From an uncultured Oscillospiraceae bacterium (GTDB lineage: Bacteria > Bacillota > Clostridia > Oscillospirales > Oscillospiraceae): a stretch of 64,000 bases of DNA. How positions within the stretch are numbered: the stretch's first letter is position 1; every line of letters begins with the position of its first letter. Shown here in pieces: positions 25,839 through 34,700 of the stretch. Below the pieces are notes generated by a model, which had not been told where the DNA came from, did not search any database, and was given only the letters and a program-made list of their open reading frames with translations. Where the stretch lies: positions 203,541-267,540 of the forward strand of contig CANROC010000002.1 in assembly GCA_947632175.1 (NCBI GenBank), written 5' to 3'. The position numbers and the translations under genes were made by a program.

Positions 25839-28370
25839 ATCGCCGTTCATGATGCCCTCGCTGACGACGTAGTCGGTGTACTCGTGGTACCACTCGTCCG
25901 CGTCGAGGTCCGGGAACACCGTGGCGGAGCAGGGGAACGTCTCGGCCTTGACGGTGACGGCGGAGGCGGGCATGGTGAAGGTGTAGGTCCCATCCCCGTT
26001 GTCCGTGACCGCGACGGCGCTGCCGTTGGCGGCGGTGACGGTGAGGCCGGAGACGTGATAGCCCTCGGCGGGAGTGACGGTGACGGTGATCTCCGTCCCC
26101 GCCCTGGCGCTGCTGGCGGACGCCTCCACCGCGGCGTGCTCGTCGGCCTCGACGGTGACGGTGTAGGACGGCGGCACAGGCGGCACATACGCCGCGCGGT
26201 TGATGGTGACGGTGTAGGTGGTGGGAGCACCGCCGCTGTGCGTCACTGTGATTGTGACGGTGTTCTTGCCCACCTCAAGGTCGGTAACGTTGATGGTGTA
26301 AACATCCTTGTCGGTAACAGTTCCGTCCTTGACGGGCGTCAAATTGCTGTCGCCCAGCTTCGCCGTGACCGTATCGTCCTGGACCGCCGCCGTGGCGGTA
26401 AGGGTCAGGTCGGAAACGCTGTACGGGACGTTGACGGTGTAAGACTTTTCTTCCTTACTGGGGTCAAACGTCTCCATACTTCCCACGGAGGAGGTCAGGT
26501 TGGAAAGACTGCCCTGCCTCACGACGATGACGGTAAACTTGGAGAAGCCGTGCTCGTTGGTAAAGGTGATATGCGCGCCTACATCACCGAAAGAGCTATA
26601 TGTTGCGTGGTAGAGATAGACCTTTCCCTCATGCTCGTGGAGGACCACAAAACTCGGCGTTTGCTCGCCTGCTTCGGTTTTGTACAAGGTATCCGGAATG
26701 GGAATCGTCATCTGGACAGGTTCATTTACAACAAGTTCCTTTTCACTCAACAGGACTGCGTTTTTCTCCTGCCCCTCTTCGAGTTGTATCTCGTCCTTTG
26801 TCTCCGCCGTGGTGGCGATGACTTCATAATAGGGCGTGATGTCCAGCGTCATGGCGGTGTTAGCTTTGAAATCCTCCACCTCAGTTTTTACGGTGGTCAG
26901 GACGTAAATGTTGACATCCTCATCAGCGCTATCCAGCGCTTCTTTCGCCTCCTCAACCCTTTCGTGAGCCCATTCATGGGCGGCGGCGGTCTGCGCGTCT
27001 GTGGGAAGCTCAGCGCCGACATTTCCTGCGGCCTCTTTCAACTTGTTGTCCGTGTCCCCAACACCGCTTGCTACATTACCCTGCGCCTCTGTCGGCTCCA
27101 TAAAGGCGGGTAGATCGTTTTCGTCGGCTTTCTGGATCACATTCCCCGCATTGTCCACATATGCCTCAGCCATATTCTCCGCCACGGTAAGGTCCTTCAC
27201 GACGTCAGTGGTCACTTTCGCGCCGGGGACAAGCTCCACGGCCTTGGTTCCGCCGCTCTTGACCGCGCTGTTGCCTGTGATAGTCAGGCTGGAACCGGCC
27301 TCGCACTTAACGGCGGGGTCATCACCTGTGACGGTGATGTTGGAGGGAGCACCGTTTCCGTAAGGTTTGCCGTCCTCAACTGTCAGAGTTCCTGTTTCTT
27401 TGACAGTAACCAAGTTCTTGCCAGTGGGCGCTTGCCCCTCGACCTGTACGCCGTCGAGTGCAACGGTGCCATCGTTGGAAACGGTCATAGACGCGTTGCT
27501 GAATTTCAGGTATGTGCTGCTTGGCCAATTGTTCTGTGTTGGATAACCATCATTAAAGGCAAATTTCAATCCACTGAGATTGAGCGTGCCGCCATCGACA
27601 GTCAGCTCCGCACCGGTTCCGTTTTTTTCACCGATCGTTATAATGCACCGATGCGCTGACGAGTTACTGGTTTCGGCAACGGGCTTATCTGTTTTGATGT
27701 TCAGCACAGCGCCGTCCCGAATCTCCAGTCCCTTTGTAAAGTTGATTTGATTTTCCTCCGGGGGATTTTCAGTCGTTCCTGTACTGTGCCAAAAACGGGA
27801 GGCTCTGCTTATAATCGTTATTCCCTCCGCACTCCCATTATAGACGGTAATGGTTTCCTCGTCATTGTCAAGCGCGCTGATACCGGCTTCTTCATTGTTG
27901 CCGGTGATTACAACCTTTTTATTGAACGTGTTGACGACATTTGCGTAGTTACTTTGCGGGGTAGAGGAAAAGGTGATCGTAATGGGAGCGTCCATGTCAA
28001 TGACACAATTAGACGCAACCCATCTCTGATCATCCGGCATAAAACTCCAATATTGCCATTCTTGTCTCTGCACCACTCCTCCATTTGCAAGGATTTCGAA
28101 TATTTCCTGCAAATTATTTGTTCCTAGATTGAGTATTACATTTGTGTGTTTACTGAAAACCGTTTGCGTTATGCTATCTTCATCTCTAGCAGTCTGACTA
28201 CCCGAAGCATAAAGAGTAACCTCTTGATATGTACAGGCAAATTCAATCGTCCCTGAAACGGATTCAACAGCTTGAGTGCCAGTATCTGCAAGCGCGGAGG
28301 GAACGAGAGAAAACAGCAATGTCAAAAGCATCGCAAAGGCAGTCAACGACCTAATACCGTTTTTCCTCAT
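25371..28370 (-). CDS. SLH-anchored surface protein downstream of the invertible promoter
   Basis: This protein of about 999 residues has a signal peptide (RSLTAFAMLLTLLFSLVPSALA). A long beta-rich part with AELTVDGGTLNLSG-type repeats suggests a beta-helix. A shared domain around YYEVIATTAETKDEI is followed by EHGFSKFTVIV, then a cadherin-like beta-sandwich (YTVNVPYSVSDLTLTATAA), a bacterial repeat domain (AGTEITVTVTPAEGYHV), and three C-terminal SLH repeats ending in ATERCEVAAMLTRYLRP-like sequence. It should be displayed on the wall. The ATG at 28370 overlaps the stop of the upstream gene by one base, so the two form one operon, probably controlled by the inversion at 30010-30272. Confidence 0.85.
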   Translation of the reverse strand: MRKNGIRSLTAFAMLLTLLFSLVPSALADTGTQAVESVSGTIEFACTYQEVTLYASGSQTARDEDSITQTVFSKHTNVILNLGTNNLQEIFEILANGGVVQRQEWQYWSFMPDDQRWVASNCVIDMDAPITITFSSTPQSNYANVVNTFNKKVVITGNNEEAGISALDNDEETITVYNGSAEGITIISRASRFWHSTGTTENPPEENQINFTKGLEIRDGAVLNIKTDKPVAETSNSSAHRCIITIGEKNGTGAELTVDGGTLNLSGLKFAFNDGYPTQNNWPSSTYLKFSNASMTVSNDGTVALDGVQVEGQAPTGKNLVTVKETGTLTVEDGKPYGNGAPSNITVTGDDPAVKCEAGSSLTITGNSAVKSGGTKAVELVPGAKVTTDVVKDLTVAENMAEAYVDNAGNVIQKADENDLPAFMEPTEAQGNVASGVGDTDNKLKEAAGNVGAELPTDAQTAAAHEWAHERVEEAKEALDSADEDVNIYVLTTVKTEVEDFKANTAMTLDITPYYEVIATTAETKDEIQLEEGQEKNAVLLSEKELVVNEPVQMTIPIPDTLYKTEAGEQTPSFVVLHEHEGKVYLYHATYSSFGDVGAHITFTNEHGFSKFTVIVVRQGSLSNLTSSVGSMETFDPSKEEKSYTVNVPYSVSDLTLTATAAVQDDTVTAKLGDSNLTPVKDGTVTDKDVYTINVTDLEVGKNTVTITVTHSGGAPTTYTVTINRAAYVPPVPPSYTVTVEADEHAAVEASASSARAGTEITVTVTPAEGYHVSGLTVTAANGSAVAVTDNGDGTYTFTMPASAVTVKAETFPCSATVFPDLDADEWYHEYTDYVVSEGIMNGDEGSFKPHDVLTRAELATVLWNLSGQKDAGEDVLTFSDVAEGDWFYAAVQWASGEGIVNGYEDGSFKPDQAVTREELAVMLYRYAESIGEEADPEYTIPATYTDVADIGDWALEAMSWCVQNGIINGRTATTIEPGATAERCEVAAMLTRYLRPAE

Positions 28371-29926
28371 TACTGCGCCTCCGGAGTTGTAATCCAATAG
28401 GATTGCAATATGCTGTTACCCGTGCCGTAAGCTGTAACGATAACAACATCCGGCGGAACCGTTCCGTTATCAAGCGGCTGCCCATTATCGCCCAATGTTC
28501 CCGACGCGTAATATGTGTATTTGCTTCCAGAAGTGTTTTCAATTTGATAAAACCTGCCTTCAGGACCTATTCGTGTAGCATAGCCAGCTATTTCACCGCC
28601 TGCTACACCATAGCCGCTGTTTGCCATACCATATGCCATCAGCTGTGCCGTTACTTTCGTTTGATCTCCAATTTGCGTAGGAGTAATTGTCTCAGTGGCA
28701 ACGGCAAGAGATGTGCCGGAAAATCTACCGCGTTCCGTATCCCATATATTTACATACGATCCAACGGTGACTGTATATTTGGTCACTTGGCTTTCGCCCG
28801 TTGCAGGAGTAAAGGTAATCGTATTATTGGCGTTCCATTGGGCGGTAAAACCTTCAAGCTTTTCTGCAATACCAAGTTTACCGTTTTTCCCGTTTGTTAC
28901 AGCTTGAATATTTGGATATTGATCCTTCTCTTCCTGTGTGGCTGTTCCTGCCAAAATCTTCTCGATAATATCCGACGGATTTCCAGGATTGTACTCTCCA
29001 TCATGAGCCGCAGCGGCGCACAGGTAATTGGCGTCGCCAAATCCAAGGATCGGACCGTTATTCACACAGCCTTCGATTACCAGATTGATTTTTCCAATGT
29101 AGTTATCAAGTCCCGTGGAATTGCCAAAGAACATACCCGCCCGGTTGGTGGTAAGACTTCCGTTGTTTACACAATTGATGAACTTGATTTCCATTGGTTC
29201 CCCGTCAGCGGTGTAAGGAGGATAATACCCAAAGAAGATACTGCTGTACGCGGTGCCGTACATATTGATCTCATTGACACAGCCGTCCATGATGATCCCG
29301 CTGTCGGGGCAGGTATACACAAACGGAGAGTAATTCGACGGAACTAAAGTTGGGACCTTACTATCGCCAACAACAGTGAGATTTTTAAATGTGAGCGTTT
29401 CAACCTCTCTTCCCGACGCAAAAGAACCGGCAAGAACGGTAATATAGGGTGTTCTGGTTCCGTGGTCAAAGACCAGATTCTCGATAGTGCCGCCGATGGG
29501 ATAACGGATAAGGCCTCTCCTATCGGGTATTCCGCTAATAACGGGGTAATCTCCGTCAGCATCCGGGACACCTCTGATTGTACCGTAGAAGAAATTGATA
29601 AGGCCGGCATAGACTGCGGGATTATATTCATCGTACAAGTCTTCCAGATTTAGATCACCGGTAATCTCAAATATATCGCCGGCGACCCATACGGCTTCAT
29701 TATCAGGGCCGAGATACTTCGCCAAATCAGCCTCGTTGTTGATCGTGTGGACAACCGGCTCAGCGGCTATGGTCATGGGTTCGTCAATGGTTGGGATCCC
29801 CACCACCTTTGTCCCGTCCGGCAGGACGACCACCGGCTCGTCGGTTTCCTCCGCCGCCACCGCCATGGGCGCCAGCGTCAGAAGCATGACAAGCGCCAGT
29901 ACTACTGAAAAGATTTTGCGTTTCAT
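28370..29926 (-). CDS. Secreted beta-helix-like protein, first gene of the switchable operon
   Basis: This protein of 518 residues has a clear signal peptide (MKRKIFSVVLALVMLLTLAPMAVAA). The body has turn-rich repeats such as IENLVFDHG, LTFKNLTVVG, INCVNNGSLTTNRAGMFFG and IEGCVNNGPILGFG, which resemble GLUG or right-handed beta-helix rungs. It has no SLH domain or other anchor, so it is released or held by its neighbour. The start at 29926 has AAAGGAGG eight bases upstream. The leader of about 84 bp to the left inverted repeat contains no complete promoter, so transcription probably depends on the invertible segment. Confidence 0.75.
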   Translation of the reverse strand: MKRKIFSVVLALVMLLTLAPMAVAAEETDEPVVVLPDGTKVVGIPTIDEPMTIAAEPVVHTINNEADLAKYLGPDNEAVWVAGDIFEITGDLNLEDLYDEYNPAVYAGLINFFYGTIRGVPDADGDYPVISGIPDRRGLIRYPIGGTIENLVFDHGTRTPYITVLAGSFASGREVETLTFKNLTVVGDSKVPTLVPSNYSPFVYTCPDSGIIMDGCVNEINMYGTAYSSIFFGYYPPYTADGEPMEIKFINCVNNGSLTTNRAGMFFGNSTGLDNYIGKINLVIEGCVNNGPILGFGDANYLCAAAAHDGEYNPGNPSDIIEKILAGTATQEEKDQYPNIQAVTNGKNGKLGIAEKLEGFTAQWNANNTITFTPATGESQVTKYTVTVGSYVNIWDTERGRFSGTSLAVATETITPTQIGDQTKVTAQLMAYGMANSGYGVAGGEIAGYATRIGPEGRFYQIENTSGSKYTYYASGTLGDNGQPLDNGTVPPDVVIVTAYGTGNSILQSYWITTPEAQ

Positions 29927-30009
29927 AGAATAACCTCCTTTGCAATTATAAATCAAGCTCGGAAATTCTTTTCTCCCCCTCCTGTCGGAAACCGCCTCCT
30001 TCTGAATCC

Positions 30010-30037
30010 GTTTAGGACAAAATTATTCTTCTGTCCC
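30010..30037 (+). repeat. Left inverted repeat (IRL) of the invertible segment
   Basis: This 28-bp sequence, beginning GTTTAGGACA and ending TTCTGTCCC, is matched exactly and in inverse orientation at 30245-30272. The bases immediately outside and inside the pair do not match, so 28 bp is the exact limit. Confidence 0.95.
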
Positions 30038-30097
30038 GTTCGCTTGAAAGTAAAACACTTAGCGCCGTCGAAAAAACGCGAACGGGGGCATATTTGG

Positions 30098-30152
30098 GCA
30101 TGACTATTAGGACCGACGAAAATTTTTCGTTTTGCGGTCCTGTTTGTCATGC
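30098..30152. promoter_or_regulatory. Imperfect palindrome inside the invertible segment
   Basis: Nested arms pair: GCATGAC with GTCATGC, AGGACCG with CGGTCCT, and ACGAAAA with TTTTCGT around a single base, separated by small unpaired gaps. It could be an accessory protein site, a recombinase or nucleoid-protein site, or an RNA hairpin. Confidence 0.7.
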
Positions 30153-30171
30153 AATTTTTTTGTAAATAGGC

Positions 30172-30200
30172 TTTACATTTTCAATTTTCCGTGATAAAAT
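30172..30200 (+). promoter_or_regulatory. Promoter carried on the invertible segment
   Basis: TTTACA, a 17-bp spacer, then TAAAAT. It points rightward across IRR into the 3' end of the recombinase gene (antisense) and away from the surface operon. Confidence 0.8.
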
Positions 30201-30244
30201 ACGCGTGTATAGAGTCATAAGACTCGCGCCCGGGGCTTATGTAT

Positions 30245-30272
30245 GGGACAGAAGAATAATTTTGTCCTAAAC
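30245..30272 (-). repeat. Right inverted repeat (IRR) of the invertible segment
   Basis: This is the exact inverse complement of 30010-30037. The recombinase stop codon TAG (30267-30269) lies inside this repeat, so inversion does not alter the recombinase protein. Confidence 0.95.
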
Positions 30273-31076
30273 CACCAACCCTAGTCGGTCGAGAACGCGG
30301 GCGTGCTCCTCGCCGGTGGAGATGAGGTAGATGCGGGTGGTTTCGATGGAGCTGTGGCCCAAGACGTCCGCGAGCTTGGCGATGTCCCGCGTGACGCGGT
30401 AGAACGTCCGGGCGAATAAGTGGCGCAGATTGTGGGGGTAGACCTTTCGCGGGTCTACCCCCGCTTTTTTGCACACCGCCTTCATCTCCGCCCAGATTTG
30501 ACCGCGCGTCAGGGGTTTGCCCGTGCGGGTACGGAAGATCTCGCCGGAGGCGGTCCCCTGCCGCCGGGCGTACTTCAGGAGCTTCCGGCACAGCTTCGCG
30601 GGGAGCAGGACCGTGCGGATCTTGCCCTTCAACCGGATCTCCGCGCACCCGGCGCGGGCGGTCTCCACCGTCACGGCGTGGAGCTCCGAGACGCGGATGC
30701 CCGTGGCGCACAGCGTCTCCATGATGAGCCCCGTGCGCTCCGGCGCGGCGGCCAGGAGGCGGTCGTATTCCGCCCGCGTCAGCTCCCTGGCTCCGGCCCG
30801 GAAGACGCGCCGCTGGACCGCCAGAAAGCCGGCCCGACTGGAGCTCCGGCCCGTGAAGACGAGGTACCGGTTGACGGCGGAGAGCATGGAGTTCACCGTC
30901 ACGGGCCGGTATCCGCCCGCCAGCAGCCTGTCCCGCCAACCAGCCACCACCTCCCGCGTCGGCTCCCGCCCGGCGGTGTCCGACAGGAACCGCGAGACGT
31001 CCCGGACGTACTTCTCCACCGTCCCCCGGCTGCGCTCGTGGGCCTTTAAGTGTGACGCAAATTCTTGAACCGACAT
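30267..31076 (-). CDS. Tyrosine recombinase/integrase, probable invertase of the adjacent switch
   Basis: This 269-residue protein has a SAM-like DNA-binding N-terminal domain (about 1-90) and a complete catalytic domain. The catalytic set is visible: Arg128 (ATGIRVSEL), Lys152 in the beta-hairpin, His215 and Arg218 (HNLRHL), His241 (LGHSSIETT) and Tyr250. It is the size of Xer-like recombinases that act on short inverted repeats. The start at 31076 has GAGGGGGAG upstream. No phage, conjugation or transposon genes accompany it, and it directly abuts a 28-bp inverted-repeat pair, so I infer that it inverts that segment. Confidence 0.9.
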   Translation of the reverse strand: MSVQEFASHLKAHERSRGTVEKYVRDVSRFLSDTAGREPTREVVAGWRDRLLAGGYRPVTVNSMLSAVNRYLVFTGRSSSRAGFLAVQRRVFRAGARELTRAEYDRLLAAAPERTGLIMETLCATGIRVSELHAVTVETARAGCAEIRLKGKIRTVLLPAKLCRKLLKYARRQGTASGEIFRTRTGKPLTRGQIWAEMKAVCKKAGVDPRKVYPHNLRHLFARTFYRVTRDIAKLADVLGHSSIETTRIYLISTGEEHARVLDRLGLVV

Positions 31077-31157
31077 AGGATCTCCCCCTCTTGGATCATA
31101 TCATAGCTAGTATACCCATTTTTCACCGCAAGGCACGAGGGGGCTAAGAGCAAAAAA

Positions 31158-31198
31158 GCCCGCGGCGCGGATGGGAACCGCGCCGCGGGAGATGAAAG
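31158..31198 (-). terminator. Terminator after the large SLH gene
   Basis: The minus strand pairs CCCGCGGCGCGG with CCGCGCCGCGGG and is followed by CTTTTTTGC. It separates the SLH gene from the recombinase gene downstream. Confidence 0.8.
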
Positions 31199-31240
31199 GA
31201 GTCCTATGGGGTCCCGGGGACGGGGCGGCCGGCAGTGCCG

Positions 31241-31746
31241 CCCCGAGGGGGGCCTTGAGGAAAGCTATGGAAGAAAGCTTATTCAGCGGGCCGGAGGTAG
31301 CGGGTCAGCATCGCGGCGACCTCGCAGCGCTCGGCGGTTGCGCCCGGCTCGATGGTGGTGGCCGTCCGGCCGTTGATGATGCCGTTCTGGACGCACCAGC
31401 TCATGGCCTCCAGGGCCCAGTCGCCGATGGTGGCGGCGTCGGTGTAAGTCGCCGGGATGGTGTACTCGGGGTCGGCCTCCTCGCCGATGCTCTCGGCGTA
31501 GCGGTAGAGCATGACGGCCAACTCCTCGCGAGTCACAGCCTGGTCGGGCTTGAAGGACCCGTCCTCATAGCCGTTGACGATTCCCTCGCCGGACGCCCAC
31601 TGGACGGCGGCGTAGAACCAGTCGCCCTCCTTGACATCCGTAAAGGTCAGCACGTCCTCCCCGGCGTCCTTCTGGCCGCTGAGGTTCCAGAGGACCGTGG
31701 CCAGCTCCGCGCGGGTCAGCACGTCATGGGGCTTGAAGGTCCCGTC
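31241..31746. repeat. Direct repeat, copy 2 (SLH module and 3' flank)
   Basis: This copy is nearly identical to 25333-25838 in the same orientation. The intervening 5.9 kb holds the switchable operon, the invertible promoter and the recombinase. Confidence 0.85.
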
Positions 31747-34700
31747 CTCGTAGCCGTTCATGATGCCGTTGTCAATGACGTAATCGGCGTAGTCGTGGTA
31801 CCACTCGGTGACGTCGATGTCGGGGAACAGGTCGGCGGGGCAGTCCTCCACGAAAGCGCCCTTGACGGTGACGGGCGTGGCGGCGGGCATCACGAAGCTG
31901 TAGGTGCCGTCCTCGTTCTCGGTGACGGCGACTTCGCTGCCGTCAGCGTCGGTGACGGTGAGGCCGTCGGCCTTCATGCCCTCGTCGGGGGTAAGCGTGG
32001 CGGTGACGGTCTCCCCCGCCTTGGCGGTGGTGGAGCTCAGCGTCACGGTGCCGCCCTCGGTCTCCTCCACTTTCGCGGTGGTCTCGGCGGGCCTGGAGGG
32101 CGAGACGGGGGCCACGTACTTCACGGTGTAGGTGCTGCCGTCTTGGGTGACGTGATAGTTGCCGTTGTCGTTGACGGTGACGTCGATGTCGTCCACGCCC
32201 TCGCCGGCCACGATATCAAAGCTCAGTTCCTTCGCCGGCGCGGTCGCGGTCAGCGCCTCGTCGGTGAGGACCTCGATGGTCTCGCCGTCCTGGACGTGGT
32301 CAAGGGCGTCCTGGAGAGTGTCGTACAGGGTATCGCCAATCTCAGCCTGGGCCTCGGGGGCTTTCACGATGACGGTAAAGGGAGAGAAGCCATGGGGGTT
32401 GGTGAAGGTGATGGTATCATCATCGTTGACTTGGGCTCTGTAATAATAGGTCCTGCCGTTCTTGACGTGCATGACATAGACAGTCGCGTCCGCATCCAGG
32501 AAGCCTTCCGGCACGCCCAGGGTCATGGTGACAGAGGTATTGGCGGGGACGGGGAGCGGGTGGGCGTCGCCGATGGTGACGGCGTTCTCCCCAATCTCAA
32601 TTTCATTCACGCTCTCCGCCGTGGTGGCGACCACCTGGTACATGGGCTGGATGTCAAAGGTCAGCTTCTTGTCATTTCCTTCCGTCACATACTCCTTGAC
32701 CTCGATCTCCAGATACGTCTCCACGACGATATGGACCGTGTCACCGTCCGTGACGCTCACATTCTCATCATCCTCGAGGGCTTTCTTGGCTTCCTCAGTG
32801 GTGGGAAGCTCATTCTCAGCGTCCGTCAGGGCCTCGGAGGCCAGGTCATTCATGTGGGCTTCGTCGATGGCGGTGTTTACAGCAGCGTCAGTGACAGTTT
32901 GACGATCATTCTGCGCAACATTTTCGCCGACAGTCACCTCAGGCTCGGGGACATAGGCGGTGACGTTGCTGACGTTGACGGTCTTCGTCCACGCAAGGTA
33001 CATCGGAGCACCTTCCGCCGGAGCGGTTGTCACCTTACCGGGCAGGACGTAGCAGTTCACGGTGGCTTCGCCGTCGGCGACACCCGTCACTTCATCGGGC
33101 CAGCTCTCAAACTGCCCCTCATTCAGGAAGCTCCAGGCCATCTTCGTGGTAGCCGCTTCCGCTTTGCCGGCGATGCCGTAGACGTTGCCGTCGGCATCGG
33201 TGATCTCGAACCACAGCCAGGTGTTCTCGGGCAGGGTCTCTTTGAACAGGACCCACATGGTCTGCGCGGCGCAGTTCTCCACGATGCTCGGATCCGCGAT
33301 AGCGCTGTAATTGAGGTTCGCGTCGGGCAGGACGGGGGTCAGTTTGTCGCCGTCCTTGGCGAATACAATGTAAGAATCTGCGGTCTTGTCTGTCGCGTCA
33401 ATTCCGTACTTTACGTCGTTATACTCGACGTAAACCATCATGCCGTCAAATTCCCTCGTGTTCTCCGCGCTGCGAGCTACAAAGACTTTATTGAATACAG
33501 ACTCATCGTCGATGGTGATCTGTGAAACGCCGCCATACGCGCTCGATGCCGAGTACAGGGCGCGCATGGAATAAACCTCCCCGTCAGCCTGACTGTTGCT
33601 GTCGATGAAAGTGGTCTTTGTGATGCTGACTTTGCCATAGTTGCTGTTCAGCGTATAAATTGCCTCGTCGCTAGGCATGACGAGATTGGTTCCGTCAAGG
33701 GTCATGTTCTCAACGGTCAGGTCACCGTAGTTGTTGATGAGCCAGAGGAAGTTCTGCTCAAAGGTCCCGTTGTCTTCGGTGACTGCCAGTGTGCCGTTCT
33801 TGATGGTGACGGTCGCGCCCTTTTGAATCCTCATGCCCTGAGTCTTCGTATTTGCGGACCCCACGGGGCTGCCGGTCAGCGTATAGGTGTGGCCGTTGAA
33901 ATCGATGACGATGGAGGGGGATGTGCCGCTGGTGGGCGCTATGTCGATCCCCACGCCCTCGGCGTCCTTGAGCAGGGTGACGGTATAGGTGCCGCCATTC
34001 TCGGACAGCCTCACGGCCTCGGCGACAGCGTCGGCGAAGTTGTCGAAAGACTCACGGAGTTCTTCGCCGTGGGTCACGCGTGCGACGACGATCATGACCT
34101 TGCCGTTGCCCTTGCCGTCGGCGGGCTCCAGCACGTTGTTGGCGGTGTCACGGAAGTTAATATCGCCGCAGTTTGCCGCGGTCAGCGTGCCCTCGGTCAG
34201 GGTGACGGTGTCGTCATCCACCGTAAACTTCGCGCCGTTCGCCCCGGCGGTGACGGAGGCGGGATCGTCCTCGCTGTCGTCAAGCTGCACGGAGGCGCCG
34301 CCAGTGAGGGTAACCGTGCCGGTGATGGTGCCGTCGTCGGTATTGACGAAGTCGCCGTTGGAGTGATTATCGTCTTCTTCGTCCTGAGGCTCCACGGTCA
34401 CGTTGCCCTGAATGGTACCGGAGTTGGTAGCCTTAGCGCCGTTCTCGACGATGACGTTGCCGGTGATGGTGCCCTTGAGCTCTACGTTATTTTCTGTCAC
34501 GCCCTCGACATATTGCTCTGCAAAGATGTGAACGTTTCCGTCGATAGTGCCCTCAACGGTGGCTTTCGACTGACCGTAGAAGCTCACGTCACCGGTGATG
34601 GTCATACCATCGCCGATTGTGGCCTCATCGGTGATAAATACCTGACCAAGGCTGCTCTCAGTCAGAGCGCCCTCGTCTTCGCCATAATAGTGGTTGTTAT

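Larger units (their letters stand above)
30038..30244. promoter_or_regulatory. Invertible 207-bp promoter segment
   Basis: This segment lies between perfect 28-bp inverted repeats, next to a tyrosine recombinase gene and upstream of a surface-protein operon. It contains one good promoter (30172-30200), currently pointing right, and an imperfect 55-bp palindrome at 30098-30152. Read toward the operon in its present orientation I find no acceptable -35/-10 pair. Inversion would map x to 60282 minus x, placing the promoter at about 30082-30110 on the minus strand with a leader of about 150 bases to the first ATG. Confidence 0.88.

Noticed and set aside
29945..29955. TATAAT on the minus strand just upstream of the first switchable gene as a fixed promoter
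   Set aside because: No -35 box lies at a suitable distance, and the start point would fall inside the ribosome site.
30267..31076. Integrase as a sign of a prophage, integrative element or integron
   Set aside because: No phage, conjugation, cassette or attachment-site features accompany it, whereas a perfect inverted-repeat pair with a promoter abuts it.
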